Assembly (NCBI GenBank): GCA_013285905.1
Contig: JABDGU010000010.1
Location: forward strand, 1 to 64,000
Direction of reading: 5' to 3'
Source of the DNA: Bacteroidota bacterium
GTDB lineage: Bacteria; Bacteroidota; Bacteroidia; Chitinophagales; Chitinophagaceae
Length of the DNA: 64,000 nucleotides
Shown: in pieces, positions 1 through 9,051 of the stretch
Position numbering within the stretch: position 1 is the stretch's first letter
Layout: each line of letters opens with the position of its first letter
Position numbers and translations under genes: made by a program
The notes under the pieces: model-generated
Seen by the model: only the letters and a program-made list of their open reading frames with translations
What the model was told of the DNA's origin: nothing
Database searches by the model: none

Positions 1-1
1 T

Positions 2-3000
2 TATATACCTCAGACGTCTACGACCGGGACAAACTACAGCTGGTCACGTTCCGAAATAGCCGGCATCAGTAATTCGGCAGCAAGTGGCACGGGCAGCATC
101 AACGAAACAATTTTTGATACCACCACGGCCTCAGTGCTAATAACTTACACCTACTACCTGAATGCTAACGGATGCACTGATACCCAGAACATAAGCACAA
201 CAGTAAAGCCTACTCCTCAGCTTCTGGCACCAGGGAGCCAAACTCCCCTTTGCAGCCAAAATCTTTTTTCATTCAGCCCTTCCAGCAACACAACAGGAGT
301 AAGTTTTGCTTGGTCAAGAGCAACAGTAAATGGCATAAGTAATGCAGCTTCGTCCGGAACAGGGCCCATAAACGAAATATTGAACAACACAGGCAATAAC
401 CCGGTAACAGCTACTTATGTTTATGTATTAAGCGCCAATAATTGCTCAGACACCCAAAATGTTTCCGTAACAATAAAACCACTACCACATCTTAGCAGTT
501 CGCCGCTTATGCCCGCAGTATGTAGCAATGACACGTTTGAATATATACCTACATCTAATCTTGCCAATACTACCTTTAACTGGAGCAGACCGGTAATCAG
601 CGGAATAAGTAACCCCGCCGGCACAGGCAGCAACGCCATCAATGAAGCGCTGAATAATATTACACCTGTCCCCTTGTCTGTGAACTATACCTATTATCTA
701 ATGGCCAACGGCTGTGCTGATACGCAAAATGTAGCCATAAGCATTAAACCGATACCATCTTTATTGGGGAACCTTAATCCGCCTGCCATATGCGATAATA
801 CCCCTGTAGTTTATGTACCTGCAAGCACTATTCCTCTTACCTCGTTTAACTGGCAGCGCACGGCGGTGCCAGGAATTGCAAATCCTTCAGCAAATGGGTC
901 GGGTAATATTAATGAGGTGCTTTCCGATACATTCTCATCCCCGGTAATCGCGACTTACATTTACAGTCTGTCTTCTAATGGGTGCAACGATATTCAAAGT
1001 ATATCCGTCACTGTAAACCCGAAACCAGTCCTATCAAGCCCGCTGGCCGCTGCTGCAATATGCAGTAACGATACATTTCAATATTCGCCGGCAAGTGCCA
1101 CTAATGGAACTTTCTTTACATGGTCAAGAGCTGCGGTCCCGGGCATCAGCGAACCTTCTGGAACTGGCATTGGCAATATTCACGAGTTGTTGTCAAATAC
1201 CACATCAGGCACAGTGAATGTCACGTATAAATACATCTTAAGTGCGAATGCTTGCAGCGATACGCAAAATATTGTGGTGGCTGTAAAGCCTACGCCACTG
1301 TTAACTTCAACTTTGAGCCCTCCATCTATATGTAACAACACAGTTTTTAATTATACCCCGACAAGCAATCTCAGTAATACTTCTTTTAGTTGGAGCAGAG
1401 CTGCAATTAATGGCATTTCCAATTCAGCGGCAACCGGCACAGGCAGCATAAATGAAGTATTGATAAATAATACAAGCAATCCGGTAACTGTTAGCTACAA
1501 CTTCGCTGTTATAGCCAATGGATGTACAGGCACGCAAAATATAAATGTTGTTGTTAATCCTTCGCCGTCCCTTTCAGGCACACTCACTCCACCTGCAATA
1601 TGCAACAACACAGCATTACATTACAGTCCCGCCAGCACAGTTAACGGAACTGCATTTAGCTGGCACAGGTCTGCAATACCCGGCATTAGTAATCCCCCCT
1701 CAAACGGCTCTGGCAATATTGGTGAAACACTTTTTGATACAAGCGCTGCTGCTGTTAATGTTTCGTACTCTTATATCCTCTCCGCTAATGGATGTACGGA
1801 TACTCAGAATATTTCTGTTATAGTCAATCCCACTCCTGTTTTCAATAGTTTACTTAACCCTCCGGCTATATGCAATAATGATACTTTTTCCTACCTGCCA
1901 TCAAGTTTGACCGGTGGTACAAACTTTACTTGGTCCAGAGGGTTCATACCCGGCATTTCAAATGCGCCAAGCAGCGGCAACGGTAACCCCAATGAAATAT
2001 TAGCAAACACAACATCTCTGCCCGTAAATGTTACTTACAAGTATGTATTGATCGCAAATGGCTGCACCGACACTCAAAATGTTGTTGTACCGGTGAAACC
2101 GAGTCCTGTTTTGAGCAGCACTTTAAATCCGCCATCTATTTGTGATAAAACTTCACTCCACTATATACCGACAAGCGCTACACCCGGCACTACTTTCTTA
2201 TGGAGCCGCGCTGTTGTGCCCGGCATTGCTAACCCGGCAACCAATGGAAACGGTGGCATCAATGAAACATTATTAAACAATACAAACTATCCTGTTACAG
2301 TTAACTATGATTATCTGCTTAATGCCGCAGGTTGTATAGGCAACCAAAATATCGCAGTTATAGTAAACCCGTTACCTGCTGACTCCATTTACACATCTGG
2401 TCCCGATACATTTTGTATTGGGAAGAGCACAATAATTGTGGTAAATGGACAGCCCGGCAATAATTATCAATGGTTTCACAATGGGGTTCCTATTCTGGGT
2501 GCTTTGAATACAGCTTTCACGGCAAGTGCTTCCGGTAATTACAATATACAGGTTACAAACTCTTACGGTTGCAGGGATACTTCAGGGCAACTGCAGATCT
2601 ATGTAAACCCGTTGCCAATAATAACGGCCACAAAAGATACCAACCTTTGCGATGGTGCTTCTGTACAATTGAACGCTAGTGGGGCTTTGCTATATAACTG
2701 GTCGCCCCCTCTTGCTTTATCTTGCATCAATTGCCAGTCCCCAATCACCAATCCTGTAAATGACATTACTTATTCTGTTAGCGGAACTGACGTTAATGGA
2801 TGCACGGACTCGACAAGCGTGGCTATACATATTATCAAAAAGCTGCCAACTTCCGTCGGGCCTGATGCATCATATTGTAAAGGCGGCTCAGCTAATTTAT
2901 CAGCGCAGGGTGGAACAAGTTATTTGTGGCTGCCCCCAACAGGTTTGGATAATAACCAGATCGCAGACCCTTCTGCTTCGCCCGATACCAGCACAGCATA

Positions 3001-3598
3001 CAAAGCTATTATCCAACAGGGCACTTGTTTTATTGACACCTACAATGTCCATGTAACTGTATATCCTGAGCCCACCGTACAAGTCCCAAACGGTCAGACC
3101 ATCATTTCAGGTACATCCCTCACATTGCAAGCTATTGTGCAAAACGGGCTTACTTATGAATGGTCGCCGGCTACAGATCTTAGCTGCAGCAATTGCCTGA
3201 GCCCAGTAGCCACGCCATTAAAAAGCACTGCATATACAATCCTTGTCACCGGCAGTGGTGGGTGCACAGCAAAGGCAACTATAACAATTGATGTAAAATG
3301 CGAAGCAGACCAAATATTTTTACCCAATACCTTTACACCGAACGGGGATGGCCTGAACGACCGCTTCTATCCAAGCGGCAAAGGAATCTCAGCCATCAAA
3401 ATATTCAGAGTATATGACAGGTGGGGCGAGCTGATATATGACGGCGGCAATATCCCCCTGAATAACCCTGATTATGGCTGGGACGGCACCTACATGGGAA
3501 AACAACTGAAACCGGATGTATATGTTTATTTCCTGAGCGCAGTTTGCGAGTCTGGCGAACCAATTGAACTGAAAGGAGACGTTTCGATAATAAGATAG
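2..3598 (+). CDS. Giant repetitive secreted adhesin, T9SS type B (CHU_C) C-terminal domain; 5' partial
   Basis: The frame is open from base 2, so the gene starts upstream of the window; the GTG at 134 is only the first internal start-like codon. The visible part carries nine copies of a 90-residue PKD/Ig-like unit (the first truncated by the window edge), each with an ICxN-type motif, a WSRA..GIxN core, GxGxINExL, and ANGCTDTQN before a KPxP linker. An Ig-like domain with QWFHNG follows, then three PKD-like domains with WSP/WLPP cores. The last ~95 residues (LPNTFTPNGDGLND, then VYDRWGELIYDG and W.GTY.GK) match the gliding-motility-associated CHU_C domain, which targets proteins to the type IX secretion system. 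The protein is probably a cell-surface or released adhesin. The PorP/SprF gene begins 9 bp downstream, the usual pairing for type B substrates. The ligand cannot be read from sequence. Confidence 0.93.
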   Translation, partial: YIPQTSTTGTNYSWSRSEIAGISNSAASGTGSINETIFDTTTASVLITYTYYLNANGCTDTQNISTTVKPTPQLLAPGSQTPLCSQNLFSFSPSSNTTGVSFAWSRATVNGISNAASSGTGPINEILNNTGNNPVTATYVYVLSANNCSDTQNVSVTIKPLPHLSSSPLMPAVCSNDTFEYIPTSNLANTTFNWSRPVISGISNPAGTGSNAINEALNNITPVPLSVNYTYYLMANGCADTQNVAISIKPIPSLLGNLNPPAICDNTPVVYVPASTIPLTSFNWQRTAVPGIANPSANGSGNINEVLSDTFSSPVIATYIYSLSSNGCNDIQSISVTVNPKPVLSSPLAAAAICSNDTFQYSPASATNGTFFTWSRAAVPGISEPSGTGIGNIHELLSNTTSGTVNVTYKYILSANACSDTQNIVVAVKPTPLLTSTLSPPSICNNTVFNYTPTSNLSNTSFSWSRAAINGISNSAATGTGSINEVLINNTSNPVTVSYNFAVIANGCTGTQNINVVVNPSPSLSGTLTPPAICNNTALHYSPASTVNGTAFSWHRSAIPGISNPPSNGSGNIGETLFDTSAAAVNVSYSYILSANGCTDTQNISVIVNPTPVFNSLLNPPAICNNDTFSYLPSSLTGGTNFTWSRGFIPGISNAPSSGNGNPNEILANTTSLPVNVTYKYVLIANGCTDTQNVVVPVKPSPVLSSTLNPPSICDKTSLHYIPTSATPGTTFLWSRAVVPGIANPATNGNGGINETLLNNTNYPVTVNYDYLLNAAGCIGNQNIAVIVNPLPADSIYTSGPDTFCIGKSTIIVVNGQPGNNYQWFHNGVPILGALNTAFTASASGNYNIQVTNSYGCRDTSGQLQIYVNPLPIITATKDTNLCDGASVQLNASGALLYNWSPPLALSCINCQSPITNPVNDITYSVSGTDVNGCTDSTSVAIHIIKKLPTSVGPDASYCKGGSANLSAQGGTSYLWLPPTGLDNNQIADPSASPDTSTAYKAIIQQGTCFIDTYNVHVTVYPEPTVQVPNGQTIISGTSLTLQAIVQNGLTYEWSPATDLSCSNCLSPVATPLKSTAYTILVTGSGGCTAKATITIDVKCEADQIFLPNTFTPNGDGLNDRFYPSGKGISAIKIFRVYDRWGELIYDGGNIPLNNPDYGWDGTYMGKQLKPDVYVYFLSAVCESGEPIELKGDVSIIR
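251..2390 (+). repeat. Eight in-phase 270-bp coding repeats
   Basis: The TGY codon of the conserved ICxN motif falls at 251, 521, 791, 1061, 1331, 1601, 1871 and 2141, exactly 270 bp apart each time. The tandem array encodes 90-residue domains with no length change between copies, although the copies differ clearly in nucleotide sequence. A ninth, partial copy precedes it at the window edge. Confidence 0.95.
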
Positions 3599-3607
3599 CA
3601 TAGCTGC

Positions 3608-4666
3608 ATGAGAAAAAGAATGAAAATAGTTTTCCTGTTTTTTGCACTTGGGATGATAGCCAAATCATCACGCGGGCAGGATATACATTTTTCTCAATTT
3701 TATGACGTGGCTATTTTCCGCAACCCGGCACTTACCGGCATTTTCAGTGGCGACTATAAATATGGGGCCGATTACCGCACTCAATGGAGCAGCCTGCAAG
3801 TGCCTTTTACAACGGCAATAACTACGGCAGAGACAAGGATAAACCTGAATGAAGTTGGCGACTGCCTCAGCTTTGGATTGGCTGCGAGTTTCGACCATGC
3901 GGGCAGTATAGACTTCAACAGCCTGCAGGTGTATCCTGCTATCAATTATAGCAAGTCTCTGGAAGATGCCCACCATTCTTATCTCTCCCTGGGTTTTGCC
4001 GGTGGTTACATAGAACGCTATGTAGACATAAGCAAAATGACCTTTAGCAGCCAATATGTTAACGGAGGTTTTAGCAGTACAAACCCCAGCAATGAAAAAG
4101 TGCCTTTCAGCAATATTCACAGTTACGATCTGTCTGTAGGTAGCAGTTTTAATAGTTCTTTAGGTAACAATAACCAGGTGAATTACTATGCCGGCATTGC
4201 AGCCTACCATCTTACTACACCCAACCAGAGCTTTGAGGGGCAGAACAATGTCATTAATCTCAATACCAAATGGAGTGTGAACGCCGGTTTGAGGTACAGC
4301 ATAAATGAGCAGTACGCTCTTACTATGCACGCCAACTACACAACCCAATACCCGCAACAGGAAACTATTTTCGGACTTTTGGTAAATTGGAACGGAAAGG
4401 ATCTTATAAGCAGCAAGTCGATAAAAATATATGCTGGCTTATTTTGTCGGCTGAATGACGCAGTTATACCCACTTTTAAATTTGAGTACGAGCGATACTC
4501 CTTAACCTTCTCTTATGATATTACCACTTCGTCTACCAGCAGTATATCCAATGGTTATGGTGGTTACGAGGTCTCATTATTCTTCCGGGGCAAGTACAAG
4601 AAAAAGCTCAACACATTCGATTGCCCCCGCTTTGAAGAACCGGGCACAAATAATAGGGATTACTGA
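3608..4666 (+). CDS. PorP/SprF family type IX secretion membrane protein
   Basis: This 352-residue protein has an N-terminal signal peptide (hydrophobic VFLFFALGMIA, cleavage near SRGQ) and the family hallmark QDIHFSQFYD followed by NPALTGIF. The rest is rich in alternating polar and aromatic residues, as expected for an outer-membrane beta-barrel. PorP/SprF proteins are partners that help export or anchor individual T9SS substrates bearing type B C-terminal domains. The gene starts 9 bp after the adhesin stop, so the two are almost certainly one transcript and this barrel likely serves that adhesin. ATG 3608 is taken as the start; the ATG four codons later (3620) would also leave a good signal peptide. 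Confidence 0.92.
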   Translation: MRKRMKIVFLFFALGMIAKSSRGQDIHFSQFYDVAIFRNPALTGIFSGDYKYGADYRTQWSSLQVPFTTAITTAETRINLNEVGDCLSFGLAASFDHAGSIDFNSLQVYPAINYSKSLEDAHHSYLSLGFAGGYIERYVDISKMTFSSQYVNGGFSSTNPSNEKVPFSNIHSYDLSVGSSFNSSLGNNNQVNYYAGIAAYHLTTPNQSFEGQNNVINLNTKWSVNAGLRYSINEQYALTMHANYTTQYPQQETIFGLLVNWNGKDLISSKSIKIYAGLFCRLNDAVIPTFKFEYERYSLTFSYDITTSSTSSISNGYGGYEVSLFFRGKYKKKLNTFDCPRFEEPGTNNRDY

Positions 4667-4694
4667 CAAGTTTATTGCAGGCAAACAAATAAGA

Positions 4695-4728
4695 GGATTT
4701 GCGCTTGCTCTTGGGCAAGTACAAATCC
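4695..4728. terminator. Hairpin between convergent genes
   Basis: GGATTTG (4695-4701) pairs with CAAATCC (4722-4728) and CTTGC pairs with GCAAG inside, around a TCTTGG loop. It lies between the PorP/SprF gene and the convergent small gene at 4762. No strong T tract follows, so termination is inferred from position. Confidence 0.5.
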
Positions 4729-4761
4729 CCTTACATAATGGGTAAAATTATTTTCTGAAAA

Positions 4762-4968
4762 TCAGAACCCTTTTTTAGCTACGCCATCTTTTATAGCCTG
4801 CAATGCTTTTGCCTCATTCATTATTGCGGCCATTTTATTGCCTTTGCCATCGTTGCCGGCTGCCATATAACCACCTCGTGCAGTTTTGGTAATAACAGCG
4901 TCATGCATCGGAACATTTTTTTCCTTTGTTTTAAGGCAATACGCTTTGATCATTTTTGAAGTATCCAT
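4762..4968 (-). CDS. Small conserved protein, possible cysteine-less DUF5679 relative
   Basis: This 68-residue basic protein starts at ATG and reads KAYCLKTKEKNVPMHDAV, then TKTARGGYMAAGNDGKGNKM and a short helical tail. The N-terminal AYC.K.K....M.DA pattern resembles DUF5679 proteins (AYCVKCK..), a small zinc-ribbon-like family. Here the second cysteine of each pair is replaced (CLKT, GNDGKGNK), so it should not bind zinc. No signal peptide or membrane segment is visible. The family link comes from remembered motifs and is tentative; function is unknown. Confidence 0.6.
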   Translation of the reverse strand: MDTSKMIKAYCLKTKEKNVPMHDAVITKTARGGYMAAGNDGKGNKMAAIMNEAKALQAIKDGVAKKGF

Positions 4969-5141
4969 GTTCGTTTGATTTTTTAATTTATTTATAATGT
5001 TTTACCAAAGACTGAAATGCGCAATTAAGATACAGCCAAACTACATCTTTTTTCAGAAAATATATTTATTTGCAGCTATTAGGCCGCGTACATGGCGAAA
5101 TTGTGCATAATAATGTTAATAACCTCTCGAAACCGGCGCTT

Positions 5142-5513
5142 TTAGTCGCCTGTTGGCATGATTGCACTCGTTTCTACCATTAGCATCACGGTCTTTTTAG
5201 GCGCGCGGGGCCTGTGCATTACGCCTTTGGTAATAGTGGTGCCTTGCATGGGGTTCAACTCAATGGTTTTGTCTTCAAGGTCAATTAGTAACTGCCCCTG
5301 CAATACAAAGAAAAACTCGTCATCATTGTCGTGCTTGTGCCAATGGAACTCTCCTTCAACAATGCCTATCCTTACTACACTTTCATTTACCTCTGTTAAG
5401 GTCTGGTTCCACCACTGCTCTTTACAGGCGGCAACAATAGATGGAATGTCTATAAGTTCAAGATGCGGGTATTTAACATCAAGGTTGATATTGTAGTCTA
5501 TTTTGTTTTCCAT
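5142..5513 (-). CDS. Cupin-domain protein
   Basis: This 123-residue single-domain cupin has motif 1 HWHKHDNDDEFFFVLQG (His-x-His...Glu metal ligands) at residues ~58-74 and motif 2 TITKGVMHRP with the fourth ligand His. The metal-binding set is complete, so a small metal-dependent enzyme or ligand-binding protein is plausible, but the substrate is not readable. It starts at ATG 5513, 16 bp inside the end of the preceding minus-strand gene, so the two are probably translated from one message. Confidence 0.88.
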   Translation of the reverse strand: MENKIDYNINLDVKYPHLELIDIPSIVAACKEQWWNQTLTEVNESVVRIGIVEGEFHWHKHDNDDEFFFVLQGQLLIDLEDKTIELNPMQGTTITKGVMHRPRAPKKTVMLMVETSAIMPTGD

Positions 5514-5773
5514 GAGCCCTCTTTCTTGTTAGTATTTTTCCTCTTTGCACTAATCTTTACTTCTTCCCAACCCAAGCCCTTATCTTTACCACTTTCGAAT
5601 TCTTCTACCTGGCTATTCATCTCTTTCACAAACGATTTATCTTTCCATATTGGTTCAGTGTATTGGAGTTTCGCAAATGCTTTCACAAGGTTCAGAACAA
5701 CTTTTTTTTGGTCCGTGTTCAGGTAGTGGAGATATTGATTGATCTCATTATCCAAAGATTTTACAACTCCCAT
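5498..5773 (-). CDS. Antitoxin-like small protein without an adjacent toxin
   Basis: From ATG 5773 the protein (91 residues) reads MGVVKSLDNEINQYLHYLN, then QKKVVLNLVKAF, a W-containing linker, MNSQVEEFESGKDKGLGWEEV and a lysine-rich tail. The layout (helical N-terminus with a QK.vl.lvk motif, then 'E.ESGK.KG..WEEV') resembles addiction-module antitoxins that pair with RelE/ParE toxins in Bacteroidota. No RelE-like gene is next to it; a cupin overlaps its 3' end instead. An in-frame TTG at 5824 would add 17 residues; the ATG is preferred. The antitoxin assignment is inferred from pattern. Confidence 0.6.
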   Translation of the reverse strand: MGVVKSLDNEINQYLHYLNTDQKKVVLNLVKAFAKLQYTEPIWKDKSFVKEMNSQVEEFESGKDKGLGWEEVKISAKRKNTNKKEGSWKTK

Positions 5774-5842
5774 AAACTTGATATCTATTATTACAAATTT
5801 ATTGACTTTTTCATTCCCTAACAAAAAATACCCTTACGGTAC

Positions 5843-7492
5843 CTACGCAATTTCAGCCCTCTTTTTCCCTGCTATAACAAAATAAATAATAGCGTGCAGT
5901 GCTGCAAAGATCATGGAGAACATGAACAACGAAGTATCATCCGTTTCGGGGTTATTATGATGCAATAATGCAACCACAATCAGAATAACCACCATCCCGA
6001 TCCCCGTAAAGCCAACTGTTTTGTAACTCCTGGAATCAAATTTTCCTTTATTCAGATGGCTGTTGCGCATTCCATAATATACATACACGTCAAAACCTAT
6101 CATCATCCATACTATCAATCGGATCCAGGTATCCAAAGGCAGAAAGACCATCATGAACAGGCAAGTCGCAACGCCTAATATCGGTACCAAAGGAACAAGC
6201 GGTGTTCTGAAAGCACGGGGCGCCTCCGGCATTTTCCTGCGCATGATAATGACGCCAAAACACACTAATATAAATGCAAACAGAGTACCGATACTTGTCA
6301 TTTCGCCCACGATTCTTGCCGGTACGAATGCGGCAAACAGGCTGACAAATAACATAAACAGGAAATTGTTTTTTGCAGGTGTGCGGAACTTAGGATGCAG
6401 TTTCGAAAAAACAGGAGGTAATAGCCCGTCATGGCTCATAGAGTAAAACACCCTCGACTGCCCCATCAGCATAACAAGAATCACGGATGCATAACCACCC
6501 AATATTGCAAGGATAATAGCTTTGTTCAACCATGGATAATCAGGATGTATCACGCCATCTGTCCCCATTTTACCCATATGGTCAATGGCTACGGCAACCG
6601 GAGCAATACCGTCTTTGCCTGCAAAATCTTTATAATTGGATACCCCCGTCATAACATGCGCAAAGAGTATATAGAGTATCGTACAAATGCCTAGCGACAA
6701 TAAGATGCCTATCGGCATCGCCTTTTTAGGGTTCTTTGTTTCCTGGGCCGCAGTCGATACAGCGTCAAAGCCTATATAAGCAAAGAAAACAATAGCGGCA
6801 GCGCGAATGATACCGCTAAAACCAAACACACCGAAAGTGCCTGTATTTGCTGGTACATAGGGATGGTAATTTTCCGGGTGTATATACTGCCAGCCGAGCG
6901 CAATAAATATTAATACCACGGTAACTTTTAATGCAACGATAATGCCGTTTACAAAAGCAGACTCACGCGTACCCCGCATCAGCAGTAATGACATAAGAAT
7001 AACAATAAAGACAGCCGGAACATTAATGATACCCCCATCGAATGGAGATAGCGTAAACTCAGGTCCTAAATTGATATTAAAGTATTGAAGAAATTTTACA
7101 AAATAACGGCTCCAGCTAATGGAAACGGTTGCTGCTCCCACCGCATATTCCAGCACCAGGTCCCAGCCTATTATCCATGCCAGGAATTCGCCCATCGTAG
7201 CATAGGAATAAGTATAGGCGCTACCCGCAACCGGTATCATTGAGGCGAACTCTGCATAACAGAGACCCGCAAATGCGCAACCTAGGGCAGCCACAATAAA
7301 AGATATGGTAATAGCCGGCCCTGCATTGTTCGCAGCCGCGCCACCGGTAATAGAAAACAGCCCGGCGCCAATAATAGCCCCGATGCCAAGTGCAACCAGA
7401 CTGGTGGCTGTCAATGTTTTTTTAAGGCCCTTGTCCGATTCAGCAGCTTCGGCATAGAGAAGACTCAATGGCTTCCTGGCAAATAAACCCAT
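5843..7492 (-). CDS. APC-family amino-acid permease (CAT/YfnA-like)
   Basis: This 549-residue polytopic inner-membrane protein has the APC-superfamily TM1 signature GIGAIIGAGLFSITG (residues ~36-50), then EFASMIPVAGSAYTYSY and FFAYIGFDAVSTAAQETKNP, both typical of the cationic-amino-acid-transporter branch. About 12-14 hydrophobic segments are visible, with a periplasmic insertion around residues 285-315. It should import amino acids by proton symport or exchange; the exact substrate cannot be read. It starts at ATG 7492 and stands alone, followed by the antitoxin-like gene in the same orientation. Confidence 0.93.
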   Translation of the reverse strand: MGLFARKPLSLLYAEAAESDKGLKKTLTATSLVALGIGAIIGAGLFSITGGAAANNAGPAITISFIVAALGCAFAGLCYAEFASMIPVAGSAYTYSYATMGEFLAWIIGWDLVLEYAVGAATVSISWSRYFVKFLQYFNINLGPEFTLSPFDGGIINVPAVFIVILMSLLLMRGTRESAFVNGIIVALKVTVVLIFIALGWQYIHPENYHPYVPANTGTFGVFGFSGIIRAAAIVFFAYIGFDAVSTAAQETKNPKKAMPIGILLSLGICTILYILFAHVMTGVSNYKDFAGKDGIAPVAVAIDHMGKMGTDGVIHPDYPWLNKAIILAILGGYASVILVMLMGQSRVFYSMSHDGLLPPVFSKLHPKFRTPAKNNFLFMLFVSLFAAFVPARIVGEMTSIGTLFAFILVCFGVIIMRRKMPEAPRAFRTPLVPLVPILGVATCLFMMVFLPLDTWIRLIVWMMIGFDVYVYYGMRNSHLNKGKFDSRSYKTVGFTGIGMVVILIVVALLHHNNPETDDTSLFMFSMIFAALHAIIYFVIAGKKRAEIA

Positions 7493-7606
7493 AGATCAAT
7501 GAAAGTTTGAAAAATTAAATCTACAATATACAATCCATAATTTTACAATCTTTACACAGTAATCATAAAATTCATATAAGCTGACATTTTGAATCCGGTA
7601 TTTTTC

Positions 7607-8392
7607 ATGTACGTTTGGAATATAATGTTCCGAAATTGCTTAGGCTTCACAAGGCAGTTCATCAGCAGGTATTTCCTTCTGCAATACGGGCGCCCCTACA
7701 GGGTGTTTTTCATAGTTTTATTTTTCGCCAGCCAAAACATTATTGCACAACCCATACTACCCGATATAGCCGGAACCTCAGCGAATGGCGTTAATACATT
7801 AAGCTGGACAAACCAATTTGCAGGTATGAAAAGCATTAAAGTATTAAGATCATCAGACAGCGTGTTGAATTATGCTGTAATCGGGACTGTAAAAGATCTG
7901 CGGAAAGGAGTGCAAACTTTTACCGACCTGAACCCTTTGCCCGGCAATAACTGGTATAGGGTGGATATTGTATTTAATGCCTCGCTAACCTGGAACAGCA
8001 ATATCCTGAGGCTATATACCGATGCCGCCAGTTTGGCCCCGGCTGCAAAAACGCTCTCAAAAACAGATTCTTCTTCCAACAAAAAACATAAGATCAGTAT
8101 AAAACTCGCCGCCGACACAACGGTATCCGATGCAGCTACCTATTTTAAGTCGAAATACATAAAAACAGATTTTCAGACAGGGCATGTGCATATAGACTTA
8201 CCGGAGGTGAAAAAATATCATTATAGCATCCGCTTTTACGATCAGAAAAACAAAATGGCGGTGGAGGTGCCTCGCCTGCAATCTTCGCCTGTGATGCTTG
8301 ACAAACGTAATTTTCAGAAACGGGGGATATACAGGTTTATAATTGTAAAAGACAAAAAGGATTTTGACATGGGCTATGTCATTATCAATTAG
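7607..8392 (+). CDS. Secreted protein of unknown function, fibronectin-like N-terminal half
   Basis: From ATG 7607 the protein has 261 residues. A basic N-terminal stretch precedes the hydrophobic run RVFFIVLFFASQNIIAQ, which looks like a signal peptide or signal anchor; M at 7625 is an equally possible start and the TTG at 7589 is less likely. The mature part has a fibronectin-III-like pattern (NTLSWTNQ, IKVLRSSDS, FTDLNPLPGNNWYRV), a Ser/Lys-rich linker, then a second beta-rich domain. It ends 10 bp from the convergent gene at 8403. No function can be named. Confidence 0.75.
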   Translation: MYVWNIMFRNCLGFTRQFISRYFLLQYGRPYRVFFIVLFFASQNIIAQPILPDIAGTSANGVNTLSWTNQFAGMKSIKVLRSSDSVLNYAVIGTVKDLRKGVQTFTDLNPLPGNNWYRVDIVFNASLTWNSNILRLYTDAASLAPAAKTLSKTDSSSNKKHKISIKLAADTTVSDAATYFKSKYIKTDFQTGHVHIDLPEVKKYHYSIRFYDQKNKMAVEVPRLQSSPVMLDKRNFQKRGIYRFIIVKDKKDFDMGYVIIN

Positions 8393-8402
8393 CGTACCAC
8401 AC

Positions 8403-9026
8403 CTATATATCTATTTCGTCCTCCTGCAACATTAACTCCCACTCGGGACCAAGTCTCAATGCATTGCCAACATACAACTTGACCAGGCGGATCATTTTTT
8501 CCGCATCCCAGGAATAGACGCCGCGGGCAAAATGCACTTCCTCTCCATTGCAATAAAAACAAAGGTTACCATTATGGTGCAGGCTCTGTATAAGGTGCTC
8601 CTGCGTTTCGAAACCAAAATAATCAAAGCTGTTTCCTTTTAAAGGATGGTCGGTTTTGGTTGGCTTGCCCACGTAATGCAAAGGCCCCATGCTGTGCCAG
8701 GAATAGGAATTCACCTGCTTATAAAAAGGCGTTTGTTGTATAACGGAAATACCAGAATTTGATACCTGCACTTTTTCCTTGAATAGTACGCGTGATAAAA
8801 ATCGGTAAGCGGCCAACAAGTATATAAGGGCCGCGATAATGCCAGTGAAAAAATGAAGCACATCGCCGGAAAAAGGAAGCGATTGAAACAAAAAAACGGT
8901 AGCTATACCTGATGTAAGTAAAAACTCTGCACAAAATAAAAAACGAAGCCGTGGCTCAATACGGTTGCCAAGATTGATAAGAAAATGATCGCTTCCCCAG
9001 TGATATGTTATTTCCCTCTTTATCAA
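8403..9026 (-). CDS. Membrane protein of unknown function with cytosolic beta-rich domain
   Basis: This 207-residue protein has two adjacent transmembrane helices at ~residues 29-50 and 56-77 and a soluble C-terminal part reminiscent of a bacterial PH-like domain (SGISVIQQTPFYKQVNSYSW). The only available initiation codon is TTG at 9026: an in-frame TAG lies 18 bp upstream and no ATG occurs before mid-protein. lipB follows upstream on the same strand with a 25-bp gap, so they may share a transcript. Function unknown. Confidence 0.7.
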   Translation of the reverse strand: MIKREITYHWGSDHFLINLGNRIEPRLRFLFCAEFLLTSGIATVFLFQSLPFSGDVLHFFTGIIAALIYLLAAYRFLSRVLFKEKVQVSNSGISVIQQTPFYKQVNSYSWHSMGPLHYVGKPTKTDHPLKGNSFDYFGFETQEHLIQSLHHNGNLCFYCNGEEVHFARGVYSWDAEKMIRLVKLYVGNALRLGPEWELMLQEDEIDI

Positions 9027-9051
9027 TTTAAGAGTCTTTTGCTAATACAAT

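Noticed and set aside
251-2390. CRISPR-like array from the even 270-bp spacing
   Set aside because: The period is coding, repeats are 90 residues long with diverged sequence, and there is no short identical repeat with unique spacers.
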